A stretch of 64,000 nucleotides of DNA from JACDAN01 sp036380355 (lineage in GTDB: Bacteria; Actinomycetota; Thermoleophilia; Gaiellales; Gaiellaceae). Of this stretch, positions 40,665 to 49,656 are shown one piece after another. The translations under genes and the position numbers were made by a program. The notes beneath the pieces are model-generated. The model was not told the DNA's origin. It saw only the letters and a program-made list of their open reading frames with translations, and did no database searches. The stretch is from contig DASVEW010000002.1 in assembly GCA_036380355.1 (NCBI GenBank), forward strand, positions 9,162 to 73,161, written 5' to 3'. The first letter of the stretch is position 1. Each line of letters begins with the position of its first letter.

Positions 40665-41426
40665 TTGCGACGGCTGCCGCGCCGCCTCTCCTACGGCGAG
40701 GAGGCCACGCTCGTCGAGCACCTCGAGGAGCTTCGCTTCCGCCTCATCGTCTGCATCCTCGCCCTGGTCGGGGCCTTCCCGATCGCCTACATCTTCCACG
40801 AGCAGCTGATCGAAGCGCTGATCCGGCTCCTCCCCGCCGACCGCGAGCTGGTGACCCTGGGAGTGGCCGAGCCGTTCACCACCGCGCTCAAGGTCAGCTT
40901 CTACGCGTCGCTCGCGCTCGCGTTCCCGGTCCTTGTCTGGCAGGCGTGGAGCTTCTTCGCGCCGGCGGTGGAGGAGCGGAGCCAGCGGATCGTCGCGCGC
41001 TTCGTAGCCTTCGCAACCGTGCTCTTCGCGGGCGGCATGGCATTCGCCTACTTCATCATCCTGCCGCGGGCGCTCGACTTCCTCACGCAGTACGACGAGG
41101 AGCTCTACCGCGTGGACATCCGGGCGAGCTACTTCCTCTCGTTCGTCGCGCTGATGATCTTCGCGACCGGGCTCGTGTTCCAGCTGCCGATCTTCGTGCT
41201 CGCGCTCGTCCGGCTCGGCGTCCTGACGTCGACCCAGCTGCGGGAGAACCGCCGGATGGGGATCGTCATCCTGCTCGGCCTTGCGATCCTGCTCCCGACG
41301 GTCGACCCGGTGTCGCTCGCCCTCGAGGTCGTGCCGCTGCTCGTCCTGTTCGAGCTCTCCATCTGGCTCTCGGTGATCATGGAACGGCGCTGGCACGCCG
41401 GGGAAGCGCGGCTCGCGCCCGAGTGA
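40665..41426 (+). CDS. tatC: Sec-independent protein translocase TatC
   Basis: A 253-residue TatC with six helices. LVEHLEELRFRL is the conserved N-terminal motif and PFTTALKVSFYASLALAFPVLVWQAWSFFAPAVEERSQR the periplasmic and loop region, with the conserved FxPALExxER equivalent. It binds twin-arginine signals. The TTG start (40665) has AAAGGA 7 nt upstream. The stop overlaps the next gene (GTGA). Confidence 0.96.
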   Translation: MRRLPRRLSYGEEATLVEHLEELRFRLIVCILALVGAFPIAYIFHEQLIEALIRLLPADRELVTLGVAEPFTTALKVSFYASLALAFPVLVWQAWSFFAPAVEERSQRIVARFVAFATVLFAGGMAFAYFIILPRALDFLTQYDEELYRVDIRASYFLSFVALMIFATGLVFQLPIFVLALVRLGVLTSTQLRENRRMGIVILLGLAILLPTVDPVSLALEVVPLLVLFELSIWLSVIMERRWHAGEARLAPE

Positions 41427-42409
41427 GGTTCCCGAAGATCGAGCTGCACGTCCATCTCGAGGGGACGGTGCGGCCGGAGACCTTGCTCGAGATCGCCCGG
41501 CGGAACGACTACGCGCTCCCGGCCGACACGGTGGAGGGCCTCGCGGCGCTCTACGAGTTCCGCGACTTCGCGCACTTCATCGAGATCTGGATCCTGACGA
41601 CGAACGCGCTGCGGTCGCGCGAGGACTTCCGCCAGGTCGTCGTGGACTACGCCGGGGAGGCGGCGGGCCACGGCGCCGTCTATCTGGAAGCGATCTTCTC
41701 CCCGGCTGAGCGGGCTCGGCGCGGCGTCGAGTGGGACGAGATGTTCGCCGGCTACTGCGACGGCGCGCAGGACGCCCGCGAGCTGCACGGCGTCGAGGTG
41801 CGCCTCACACCGGACATCTTCCGCGGAGCGACGATGGACGAGGCCGAGCAGGTCGTCAGGTACTCGGCCCGCTACCGCGACCGGGCGGTAGTCGGCGTCG
41901 GCCTCGGCGGGCTCGAGGCCGACTTCCCGCCCGAGGAGTACGCGGCACCGTTCCAGCTCGCCCGCGCCGAGGGCCTGGCCTCGGTGCCGCACGCGGGCGA
42001 GGTTGCGGGCCCGGCGTCGATCCGCGGCGCGCTCGACGCGCTCGGCGCCGACCGGATCCGCCACGGGATCCGCGCGGTCGACGACCCCGAGCTCGTCGAC
42101 GAGCTGCGCGACCGCGGGATCGTGCTCGACGTCTGCCCGATCTCGAACGTGAGGACCGGCGCCGTCCCCTCGCTCGACGAGCATCCGCTCCGCGAGCTGG
42201 CCGCGGCCGGCGTGCGCTGTTCGGTCTCCACCGACGATCCCGCCATGTTCGACACCGACCTCGGGCGAGAGTACGAGGCCGCCGCCTCGCTCGGCGTCCA
42301 CCCCCGCCGGGCGTACGAGGACGGCGTTGCCGGAGCGCTCTGCGACGACGAGACCCGCGAACGGCTTCGCTCGATCGGCGAGGCGTTCGACTGGCGGTCG
42401 CTACCCTAA
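41423..42409 (+). CDS. add: Adenosine deaminase family protein
   Basis: A 328-residue amidohydrolase. KIELHVHLEGTVRPETLLE has the HxH metal site, PHAGEVAGP the His/Glu site, and STDDPAMFDTDL the catalytic Asp pair. It deaminates adenosine to inosine or a related nucleoside (adenine and 6-aminodeoxyfutalosine deaminases look similar). The GTG start overlaps the tatC stop. Confidence 0.92.
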   Translation: MRFPKIELHVHLEGTVRPETLLEIARRNDYALPADTVEGLAALYEFRDFAHFIEIWILTTNALRSREDFRQVVVDYAGEAAGHGAVYLEAIFSPAERARRGVEWDEMFAGYCDGAQDARELHGVEVRLTPDIFRGATMDEAEQVVRYSARYRDRAVVGVGLGGLEADFPPEEYAAPFQLARAEGLASVPHAGEVAGPASIRGALDALGADRIRHGIRAVDDPELVDELRDRGIVLDVCPISNVRTGAVPSLDEHPLRELAAAGVRCSVSTDDPAMFDTDLGREYEAAASLGVHPRRAYEDGVAGALCDDETRERLRSIGEAFDWRSLP

Positions 42410-42416
42410 GGCCTGC

Positions 42417-43313
42417 ATGGCACGTTCAGCCCAGCGACGCAACCGGCAGCGTCGGGAGCGCCGGCCCACGCCGCGCCCCGCGGCGCCTGCCCGCGCGCCA
42501 GTGGCCACCTACGAGGACACGATGTTCTTCCCGCGCCTGCGGCGGCAGGCGAAGTGGATGTTCGTCTTCCTCGCCGTCGTCTTCGGCCTCGGCTACGTCA
42601 TCTTCAACGTCGGCGGCTCGATCCCGGGCACCGGGCTCGGAGACGTCCTTCAGGGTCTTGCGCAGACGTCCGACGCCGGCCCGGGCGTCGACGACTCGCG
42701 GGACAAGATCAGGGAGGAACCGAACAACCCGCAGGGCTACCGCGACCTCGCGACCGCGCTCCAGCGCGAGGGCCGGAACTCGGAGGCGATCGAGCCGCTC
42801 GAGCGCTACGTGCAGCTGCGGACGACCGACCGCGAGGCCCTCCGGCAGCTCGGGGCCCTCCACATGGCGCAGGCGCGCGTCTACGAGCAGCAGGGTGCGG
42901 CCGCTCAGGCGGAGCTCACTCGGCTGACGGGCGGCGAAGTCCTGTCACCGGGCACGCGGAGCCCCTTCGGCCAGGAGTTCGCCAACCCGCAGATCACGAG
43001 CATCGAATCGCAGCAGTGGAACCAGCAGCTGAACAACGCCTACCTCGGCCTCCAGGAGTCCTACAAGGATGCAGTCCGCGTCTTCCAGAAGCTCGTCGCG
43101 GTGACGCCGGACGACCTCGAGGCGGACGAGCCGCTGATCTTCCTCCAGCTCGGCCAGGCCGCGCAGTCGGCCGGCGACCTCAAGGCGGCCGTGACTGCCT
43201 ACGAGCGCTATCTCGAGGTCGCGCCCGACTCGGCGAGCGCGGAGGCCGTTCGCAATCAGCTTCCCGAGCTGCGGAAGGCCGCCAATCCGGACCAGGCCAA
43301 GGCGAACCAGTAG
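42417..43313 (+). CDS. Membrane-anchored TPR-type protein
   Basis: A 298-residue protein. A basic N-terminal tail (RSAQRRNRQRRERRPTPRP) precedes one membrane helix (FVFLAVVFGLGYVIFNVGG). The rest is helical with TPR-like repeats, for example PNNPQGYRDLATALQREGRNSEAIEPLERY and DLKAAVTAYERYLEVAP. The TPR part is likely outside the membrane. It probably acts as a scaffold; no partner is known. The following STAS gene is 49 bp away. Confidence 0.8.
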   Translation: MARSAQRRNRQRRERRPTPRPAAPARAPVATYEDTMFFPRLRRQAKWMFVFLAVVFGLGYVIFNVGGSIPGTGLGDVLQGLAQTSDAGPGVDDSRDKIREEPNNPQGYRDLATALQREGRNSEAIEPLERYVQLRTTDREALRQLGALHMAQARVYEQQGAAAQAELTRLTGGEVLSPGTRSPFGQEFANPQITSIESQQWNQQLNNAYLGLQESYKDAVRVFQKLVAVTPDDLEADEPLIFLQLGQAAQSAGDLKAAVTAYERYLEVAPDSASAEAVRNQLPELRKAANPDQAKANQ

Positions 43314-43362
43314 GCGCGCAAGGCACTAGACTTCCCGGGCTTTTCCAAACCGAGGGAGCCGA

Positions 43363-43728
43363 GTGAATTTCGACATCAACACCGAGCAGCTGGGCGAGTC
43401 GTCGTACGTGATCTCGCTGTCCGGCGAGGTGGATCTCTACACGGCGCCGGAGTTCAAGCAGCAGCTCCTCGACGTGATCAACCAGGGCGCCAAGGAGGTC
43501 GTCGTCGACTTCTCGAACACGACCTTCATCGACTCGACGACCCTCGGCGTGCTCGTCGGCGGTGTCAAGCGGCTCCGGACGAACGAGGGGCAGCTCTCGC
43601 TCGTCTCGAGCGACCGCAACATCACGAAGATCTTCGAGATCACGGGCCTCGACCGGGTCTTCACGATCTACGGCAGCCGGGACGAAGCGGTCTCCGGCCT
43701 CGGCTCGGCGACCCAGCCGTCGGCGTAG
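43363..43728 (+). CDS. Anti-sigma factor antagonist (STAS domain, SpoIIAA-like)
   Basis: A 121-residue STAS protein: VISLSGEVDLYTAPEFKQQLLDV and VVVDFSNTTFIDSTTLGVLVGGVKRL. The phosphorylatable Ser58 follows Asp57 in the expected DS context. Such proteins are regulated by an anti-sigma kinase and release a sigma factor, but neither partner is in the window. GTG start with GAGGGA 6 nt upstream. Confidence 0.92.
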   Translation: MNFDINTEQLGESSYVISLSGEVDLYTAPEFKQQLLDVINQGAKEVVVDFSNTTFIDSTTLGVLVGGVKRLRTNEGQLSLVSSDRNITKIFEITGLDRVFTIYGSRDEAVSGLGSATQPSA

Positions 43729-43730
43729 CC

Positions 43731-44363
43731 TTGCGGGCGGTCGCAGCCGCTCTCCTCGCCTTTGCCGCGCTCGCTGCGGCCGGCTGCGGGACGGACGGCC
43801 TCGTCGAGGAGACGGCCGATCCCGCGCAGGGCAAGACGATCTTCCAGCAGACCTGCGGCGGCTGCCACACGCTGAGGGAGGCGGGGACCGAGGGCTCGAA
43901 CCCCGTCCAGAATCCGGCCAGCGGGCCGAACCTCGACGACGCGTTCGCGGCGGCACGCATGGAGGGCTTCGACGAGAGCACGATCCGCGAGACCGTGCGG
44001 CACCAGATCGACTACCCCATCCCTCCGATGCCCGAGGATCTGCTCGAGGGCGAGGACGCCGACGCCGTGGCGCTGTACGTCTCGATCGTGGCGGCCAATC
44101 CCGACGCGAGCATCCAGACGACCGACGGTGGAGGAGACGACCCGCAGTCGATCTTCACGACCAACTGCGGCTCCTGTCACGTGCTGGAGAAGGCCGGGAC
44201 CTCCGGCACGGTCGGGCCGAACCTCGACCAGTCGGACGCAACGTTCGAGCAGGCGTTCGAGCAGATCAGGGACGGCGGCGGCGCGATGCCCGCGTTCGGC
44301 GACCGGCTCACGGACGAGCAGATCCGCGCGCTCGCGCGCTACGTCACGGGCGAGCGGCGCTAG
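43731..44363 (+). CDS. Diheme cytochrome c lipoprotein
   Basis: A 210-residue protein. The N-terminus ends in ALAAAGCG, a lipobox. Two cytochrome c domains follow: TCGGCHTLREAG with distal Met in PIPPMPEDL, and NCGSCHVLEKAG with GGGAMPAFGDRL. It probably passes electrons to the cytochrome oxidase encoded convergently at 44386-49287. The start is TTG (43731), 3 bp after the STAS gene; no clear ribosome site is seen, so the start is uncertain. Confidence 0.88.
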   Translation: MRAVAAALLAFAALAAAGCGTDGLVEETADPAQGKTIFQQTCGGCHTLREAGTEGSNPVQNPASGPNLDDAFAAARMEGFDESTIRETVRHQIDYPIPPMPEDLLEGEDADAVALYVSIVAANPDASIQTTDGGGDDPQSIFTTNCGSCHVLEKAGTSGTVGPNLDQSDATFEQAFEQIRDGGGAMPAFGDRLTDEQIRALARYVTGERR

Positions 44364-44385
44364 CCGCGACTCACTCGCGTGCGGG

Positions 44386-45033
44386 CTACGGCCGGGCTTC
44401 GGCCTCTTCGGCCTCGAGGTCGACGACCACGTGCGTGATCGGGACGTCGAAGCGCTCGCGCGCGGCCCGCACGACACCCCGCTCGAGCCACACCGACCGG
44501 CCCTCGGGATGGGTGGAGATGATCACCTCGTCGGCACCGAAGCTTCGTAACGCGTCCTCGATCGCCTGCAAGGGATCGGCGTCGCCGACCTCGCCCTCCG
44601 CGGTGATGCCGAGGTCGCGGAGCCGTCCCAAACTGCGCTCCAGCCGCTCATGCGCCGCGGCCCGCGGCCGGTCCTCGTCCGACGCGAAGTAGCGGACGGG
44701 GGACATCAACGTCGGGCACACCACCCGCACACGCTCCTCGACGCCCTCCGAGCGGCGGTGGATCAGATCCCTGAGCGGCTCTCCGCCGACCGTCTCGTTC
44801 GCGACCACGAGGATGCGCCGCTCCCCCGGAGCGCTCGGCCGGATCACCGCCTGCTGCGGCGGCTCACGCCGCGACCGCATCACCGCGGCGATCGCGAGGA
44901 GCGTCAGCACGACGAAGACAGCGAGCCCGAGCCAGGTGTTGATCGCGGCCGCGACGACGATCAGCCCGAAGTAGCCGACAGTCAGCAGCACCAACCGGAA
45001 CGCATCCGCCTCGTTACGAAACGGATTCCTCAC
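44386..45033 (-). CDS. Membrane-anchored Usp-like (universal stress) domain protein
   Basis: A 215-residue protein. Two N-terminal helices (LVLLTVGYFGLIVVAAAI and WLGLAVFVVLTLLAIAAV) are followed by a Usp-like domain with RILVVANETVGGEPLRDLI and DEVIISTHPEGRSVWLERGVVR. The ATP-binding G-2x-G-9x-G(S/T) motif of UspA is missing, so nucleotide binding is doubtful. A hairpin GCCCGGC-GAA-GCCGGGC (45057-45073) and GGAGG lie before the GTG. It ends the oxidase operon and matches the dual-domain Usp gene at 45711. Confidence 0.8.
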   Translation of the reverse strand: MRNPFRNEADAFRLVLLTVGYFGLIVVAAAINTWLGLAVFVVLTLLAIAAVMRSRREPPQQAVIRPSAPGERRILVVANETVGGEPLRDLIHRRSEGVEERVRVVCPTLMSPVRYFASDEDRPRAAAHERLERSLGRLRDLGITAEGEVGDADPLQAIEDALRSFGADEVIISTHPEGRSVWLERGVVRAARERFDVPITHVVVDLEAEEAEARP

Positions 45034-45111
45034 GTCCCCGGCCTCCTCCGTCTCCCGCCCGGCGAAGCCGGGCTCCGCCGGAGGCTGTCGGCACGTGAAA
45101 AAGACATCGCC

Positions 45112-45714
45112 CTACAAGAGGTAGACCGTCGCGTACACCACGATCCACATTACGTCCACGAAGTGCCAGTAGATCCCCGGGATCTCCACGCCGTGGTGGT
45201 GGGACTCGGTGAAGTGCCCGCGGAAGGCGCGGATCGTCGCGAAAGTGAGCAGCGTGAGGCCGACGAAGACGTGCGCGCCGTGGAGCCCGGTCAGCCCGTA
45301 GAAGATCGTCCCGAAGGCGCCGTCGTGCGGGGCGAACCCGACCCGCGCGTACTCCAGGATCTGCGTCGCCAGGAAGGTCGTGCCGAGGGCCAGGGTCAAC
45401 ACCAGTCCCGCCTGGAGGCCCGCCCGGTTCCCCCGCTTGATCGCCTGGAGCGCCCAGTGGATCGTAAAGCTTGAGGTGACGAGGATCGCCGTGTTCACGC
45501 CGGCGACGAAGACCGGGAGGTGGAACGGCTCCAGCGGCCACTCGGCGTTGCCGTTGACGCGGATGAAGAAGTAGGCCGTGAAGAACGACCCGAAGAGCAT
45601 GATCTCCGAGGCGATGAAGAGGAGCATCCCGAGGGTCGGTGCGTCGACCCGGGAGCTCCGATGCGCCTCCGGCGGATGCGCGGCGTGGTGGGCGGCTTCG
45701 GCGTGGGCGCTCAT
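45112..45714 (-). CDS. ctaE: Cytochrome c oxidase subunit III
   Basis: A 200-residue membrane protein with about five helices: GMLLFIASEIMLFGSFFTAYFFI, GLTGLHGAHVFVGL and YWHFVDVMWIVVYATVYLL. The HVxxG and WHFVDxxW motifs are those of subunit III. The start ATG (45714) overlaps the stop of the Usp gene (ATGA). The N-terminus is His-rich (MSAHAEAAHHAAHPPEAHR). Confidence 0.95.
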   Translation of the reverse strand: MSAHAEAAHHAAHPPEAHRSSRVDAPTLGMLLFIASEIMLFGSFFTAYFFIRVNGNAEWPLEPFHLPVFVAGVNTAILVTSSFTIHWALQAIKRGNRAGLQAGLVLTLALGTTFLATQILEYARVGFAPHDGAFGTIFYGLTGLHGAHVFVGLTLLTFATIRAFRGHFTESHHHGVEIPGIYWHFVDVMWIVVYATVYLL

Positions 45715-46565
45715 TCGACCGGCAGCACGGGCTCGGCGCCGACCTCCTCCGGCGCGATGACGACGTGCTCGACAGGCACCTTGGCGTCGGTGTGGAGGCG
45801 CTGGACGAGGTTCTTGCGCATCCACGGCGAGCGCGCGGGCTCGAACGTCGAGACGATCACCTCGTCGACGCGCTCGTCCTCGATCGCCTGCATCGCCGCC
45901 GTGTAGGGATCCGGGTGCGCGACCTGGCCGTGCGCGTCGATGCCGGCCGCCCGCAGCTCCGAGAGCGCGCGCCGGAGCCGCCGCTCGGCCTCCGGATGCG
46001 CCGACTGGGTCGGGTCGCTCTGCGGCGAGACGATCAGGAAGCTCGCCGGGCCGCGGCCGGCGCGCTCGCGGATCCTGTCGATCAGCGCCTTCCCGACCAC
46101 GGTCTCGTTGGCGACCACGAGAACGTTGCGCGGGCCTTCCTCCGCGGCGACGTCCACGACGACGTGCTCGACGGGCACCTCGCCCGCGACCTTCTGGATC
46201 CGGTCGAGCACGTTCTTTCGCAGCCAGCCGGACTTCTGGAGCGGGTGGGTCGAGACGATGATGTCGGTCGGCGCCGGGTCGAGCATGCCGAACGCGTCGC
46301 GAACCGCCTGCTCGGGGTCGCTCTCGAGCACGAGCCCGTGCGCCGGGATCCCAGCCTCGCGCAGCTGCGCGAGCGTCCGGTCGAGCCGCCGGCCGGCCGC
46401 CGCCCGGCGTGTGTCCTCGTAGACGACGTATCCGGCCGCCGGCGTCGAGACGGGCGCGAGGACGGTGACGAGCTCGACCTCCTGCTCGCCCGCCTTCCGC
46501 TTGACGGCGTCGATCAGCTCGCTGCCCGCGACCGTCTCGTTCGCCACCACCAGGAGATGCCTCAC
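45711..46565 (-). CDS. Tandem Usp-like domain protein inside the oxidase operon
   Basis: A 284-residue soluble protein with two Usp-like domains. Domain 1 begins HLLVVANETVAGSELIDAV and has DIIVSTHPLQKSGWLRKNVL; domain 2 begins NVLVVANETVVGKALIDRI and has EVIVSTFEPARSPWMRKNLV. Neither keeps the UspA ATP-binding glycine pattern. The shared VVANETVxG start with the gene at 44386 suggests duplication. GTGA and ATGA overlaps fix it between cox1 and cox3. The frame is open far upstream over cox1, which I treat as a shadow. Confidence 0.85.
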   Translation of the reverse strand: MRHLLVVANETVAGSELIDAVKRKAGEQEVELVTVLAPVSTPAAGYVVYEDTRRAAAGRRLDRTLAQLREAGIPAHGLVLESDPEQAVRDAFGMLDPAPTDIIVSTHPLQKSGWLRKNVLDRIQKVAGEVPVEHVVVDVAAEEGPRNVLVVANETVVGKALIDRIRERAGRGPASFLIVSPQSDPTQSAHPEAERRLRRALSELRAAGIDAHGQVAHPDPYTAAMQAIEDERVDEVIVSTFEPARSPWMRKNLVQRLHTDAKVPVEHVVIAPEEVGAEPVLPVE

Positions 46566-48505
46566 CGCCGGACCTCCTCGGTGGCTTCGGCTTCCTTCCG
46601 CTCGCCGTTCAGGATCGCGTGCCGCGCGCCCGGCACGCCGTACTCGTACGGGTTGCCGACCACCTGCGGGATCTCGTCGAAGTTGAAGATCGGCGGCGGC
46701 GAGGAGACCTGCCACTCGAGCGTCAGCGCCCGCCACGGGTTCGACGGCGCCGGCGCGCCACGGGCCCAGCTGACGATCATGTTGTAGATGAAGATGATGA
46801 ACGACGCGCCGAGGACGAACGACGAGATGGAGATGAAGATGTTCCACTCGCTGAACTGGTCCTCGTACGTGTAGACCCGCCTCGGCTGGCCCTGGACGCC
46901 GATGATGTGCATGGGGAAGAACGTCGCGTTGAAGGCGACGAACGTCAGCCAGAAGTGCAGCTTCCCGAGCTTCTCGTTGTACATCCGCCCGGTCATCTTC
47001 GGGAACCAGTAGTAGAAGCCGGCGAAGATCGTGAACAGCGACCCGCCGAGGAGCACGTAGTGGATGTGCGCGACCACGAAGTACGTGTCCGAGGTGTGGA
47101 TGTCGATCGGCACGGCGCCGAGGAAGATCCCGGACAGGCCGCCGATCACGAACATGGACACGAACCCGAGCGCCCATAACATCGGCGTGGCGAAGTTGAT
47201 CTTCCCCTCCCAGGTCGTGGCCAGCCAGGAGAAGACCTTGATCCCGGTCGGAACGGCGATCAGCAGCGTGGTGATCATCATCGGGACGCGCAGCCAGGGC
47301 GCCATCCCCGCGACGAACATGTGGTGCGCCCAGACCGAGAACCCGAGGATCAGGATCGCGACGAGCGAGAGCGCCATCAGGCGGTAGCCGAAGATCGGCT
47401 TGCGCGACATCGAGGAGATGACCTCGGAGGCGATCCCGAAGCCGGGCAGCATCATGATGTAGACGGCCGGGTGCGAGTAGAACCAGAAGATGTGCTGGTA
47501 CCCGAGCGGGTAGCCGCCGCCGACGACGTCGAAGTAGTGCGTGTGCATCAGCTTGTCGAAGGTGACGAAGAACTGCGAGCCGGCGATGAACGGCGTCGCG
47601 ATCACGACGAGCAGCGAGGTCGTGAAGTTCGCCCAGACGAGGAGCGGCATGCGCCAGAAGGTCATCCCCGGCGCGCGCATCGTGATGATCGTGACCAGGA
47701 AGTTCAGCGCGGTCGCGATCGAGGAGGCGCCGGCCCACTGGACCGCCATCGTGAAGAAGATGTTCCCGAAGGGCTGCTCGACCGAGAGCGGCGCGTAATT
47801 CGTCCAGCCGGCGCCGAAGCCGGGGAAGAAGAAGCTCGCCAGCATCATCGTGCCGGCGATCGGGAGCAGCCAGTACGACAGCGCGTTCAGCCGCGGGAAC
47901 GCCATGTCGGGGGCGCCGATCATGATCGGCAGCACGTAGTTCGCCAGGCCCGCGAAGGCGGGGATGACGAAGAGGAAGATCATCAGCGCCGCGTGCGCCG
48001 TGAAGAGCTCGTTGTAGGTCTGCGGGTCGACGAAGTCCGCTTCGGGCTGCGCGAGCTCGGCGCGGACGAGCATCGCCATCATCCCGCCGGCCAGGAAGAA
48101 GAAGACCGTCGTGACGACGTACTGGACGCCGATCACCTTGTGGTCGGTGTTGACGCGGAAGTAGTCGGTCCAGCGCTTGGCGCCGTGACCCGAGTGGTCC
48201 TCGGGCCGCGTCGGCTGCCCGAAGGCCCAGTGGAGCCAGTAATCGAATGCGCCCAGGCCCGCCAGGAACCCGATCGGCGCAGCGACCAGGAACGCGACGG
48301 TGATGATCGGCTCCCAGTCGAGGACCGGCTCCCAGCCGGCAAGCGCCCGGATGCCCGCGACGAGGCCGAAGCCGATCGCGGCGAAAAGCGGCGTCATCCA
48401 CGCCGTCCGCACCCAGCCGGGCACCATCAGGCGCCGGAGCCCGGTCCGCGGGGGCTGCGGCGCGTGCGCCTCGTGCGCTTCCGTGTGCTCGTGGACGGCT
48501 GTCAA
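46562..48505 (-). CDS. ctaD: Cytochrome c oxidase subunit I (A2-like, YS motif)
   Basis: A 647-residue heme-copper oxidase subunit I with 12 or more helices. FWFYSHPAVYIMMLPGFGIASE is the CuB region: the Glu of A1 oxidases (GHPEVY) is replaced, and a Tyr-Ser pair stands before His-Pro, the mark of A2-type oxidases. VAHIHYVLLGG holds heme ligands. An N-terminal His-rich tail is present. It reduces oxygen to water and pumps protons. It overlaps cox2 (ATGA) and the Usp gene (GTGA). Confidence 0.96.
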   Translation of the reverse strand: MTAVHEHTEAHEAHAPQPPRTGLRRLMVPGWVRTAWMTPLFAAIGFGLVAGIRALAGWEPVLDWEPIITVAFLVAAPIGFLAGLGAFDYWLHWAFGQPTRPEDHSGHGAKRWTDYFRVNTDHKVIGVQYVVTTVFFFLAGGMMAMLVRAELAQPEADFVDPQTYNELFTAHAALMIFLFVIPAFAGLANYVLPIMIGAPDMAFPRLNALSYWLLPIAGTMMLASFFFPGFGAGWTNYAPLSVEQPFGNIFFTMAVQWAGASSIATALNFLVTIITMRAPGMTFWRMPLLVWANFTTSLLVVIATPFIAGSQFFVTFDKLMHTHYFDVVGGGYPLGYQHIFWFYSHPAVYIMMLPGFGIASEVISSMSRKPIFGYRLMALSLVAILILGFSVWAHHMFVAGMAPWLRVPMMITTLLIAVPTGIKVFSWLATTWEGKINFATPMLWALGFVSMFVIGGLSGIFLGAVPIDIHTSDTYFVVAHIHYVLLGGSLFTIFAGFYYWFPKMTGRMYNEKLGKLHFWLTFVAFNATFFPMHIIGVQGQPRRVYTYEDQFSEWNIFISISSFVLGASFIIFIYNMIVSWARGAPAPSNPWRALTLEWQVSSPPPIFNFDEIPQVVGNPYEYGVPGARHAILNGERKEAEATEEVRR

Positions 48506-49287
48506 CTCATCCCCCCGGGAGTCGTCCGCGACGATAGCCAGCGTTCGAAGTCGGCTGCCGAGGTGACGATCGCCCGGGTCCGCATGAGCGAGTGGCCCAG
48601 CCCGCAGAGCTCGGTGCAGATCAGGCGGTAGTTGCCGGTCTTCGTCGGGGTGACCGTGATCTCGGTCGTGATGCCGGGGACCGCATCCTGCTTCTGGCGG
48701 AACTCCGGCACCCAGAACGAGTGGATGACGTCACGGGCCGAGAGGTAGAGACGGGTAGAGCGGTCCACCGGCAGCCTCAGGTTCGCCGAGACCTTGCAGC
48801 CCTCCTCGATGACCCCCTCGTCGCGCCGGACGCAGGCCATCTTGTCCTCGCCGGGGTCCGCTCCCTCCTCCGGGTAGAGGAACGTCCACGCGAACTGCTG
48901 GCCCCAGACTTCCACGCGAAGCGCGTCGTCGGGCACGCTGTCGTTCTGCGCGAGCGCGACAGAGCTTACGACGATCATGGCGATCACGAGCACCAGCGGA
49001 ATCGCGGTCCAGGCGATCTCGATCCCCGTGTGACCGTGGATCGGCGGGCCGTCGGAGTCATCGTCGGGCTTAGCCCGGAACTTGACCAGCGAGTAGACGC
49101 TGATCGCCGCGACGATGGCGAAGATCCCGATGCAGATCGCCGTCACGAACCAGAAGACGAAGTCGATCCGCTCCGCCTCCTTGGACGACTGGTCCGGGAG
49201 CCACGGGATGAAGATCGCAACCGCCGTCGCCCCGGCGGCCAGCACGAGGGCAACCAGAATCAACTTGAGCAGCGACCCGGCTCGCAC
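48502..49287 (-). CDS. ctaC: Cytochrome c oxidase subunit II
   Basis: A 261-residue protein with two N-terminal helices and a cupredoxin domain. ICTELCGLGHSLM is the CuA site (CxxxCxxxH..M), and SFWVPEFRQKQDAVPG is typical. No cytochrome c domain is fused. GTG start at 49287. It opens the oxidase operon; the gap 49288-49388 holds divergent promoter sequence. Confidence 0.95.
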   Translation of the reverse strand: MRAGSLLKLILVALVLAAGATAVAIFIPWLPDQSSKEAERIDFVFWFVTAICIGIFAIVAAISVYSLVKFRAKPDDDSDGPPIHGHTGIEIAWTAIPLVLVIAMIVVSSVALAQNDSVPDDALRVEVWGQQFAWTFLYPEEGADPGEDKMACVRRDEGVIEEGCKVSANLRLPVDRSTRLYLSARDVIHSFWVPEFRQKQDAVPGITTEITVTPTKTGNYRLICTELCGLGHSLMRTRAIVTSAADFERWLSSRTTPGGMS

Positions 49288-49388
49288 CGCCCGCGAGCCT
49301 ACCGAGTTAGTGCCGAGGCCGGAGCGGGTACACCGGGGTTAGTTGCGACGGGCACCCGCCCGGCGTGGCCATACGAAGGAGGCAGTGA

Positions 49389-49619
49389 ATGGGACTCGGA
49401 GTAAGCCTGTTGCTGATCGCCGTCGGAGCGATCCTCGTCTGGGGTGTGCAGACCGACATCGCAGGCATCAGCGAGGACGCGATCGGCGTGATCCTGATGA
49501 TCGTCGGGGCGGCCGGACTGCTGCTCTCGTTGATGTTCTGGTCCAGCTGGGGCGGCCCTGGGTACTTCGGCGGCCGACGTCGCGAGACGTACGTCGAGGA
49601 AGGACCACCCCGCGCCTGA
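49389..49619 (+). CDS. Small membrane protein, DUF6458-like
   Basis: A 76-residue protein with two helices: MGLGVSLLLIAVGAILVWGVQ and GVILMIVGAAGLLLSLMFW. The pattern matches small actinobacterial proteins annotated DUF6458. AAGGAGGCAGTGA directly before the ATG is a good ribosome site. Function unknown. It is divergent from the oxidase operon. Confidence 0.85.
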   Translation: MGLGVSLLLIAVGAILVWGVQTDIAGISEDAIGVILMIVGAAGLLLSLMFWSSWGGPGYFGGRRRETYVEEGPPRA

Positions 49620-49631
49620 GGGAGAACGGCA

Positions 49632-49656
49632 GCGCGGACGGCCGAGCCGTCCGCGC
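49632..49656 (+). terminator. Hairpin between DUF6458 gene and histidine kinase
   Basis: GCGCGGACGGC (49632-49642), loop CGA, GCCGTCCGCGC (49646-49656), 11 bp perfect. It ends exactly at the GTG of the kinase gene. There is no U-tract; it may be a terminator of the first gene or a translation block for the second. Confidence 0.5.

Noticed and set aside
46566..48401. Long N-terminal extension of the tandem Usp frame over cox1
   Set aside because: Reads in another frame of cox1 with low-complexity Arg/Ala/Asp; the GTGA start at 46565 fits better.
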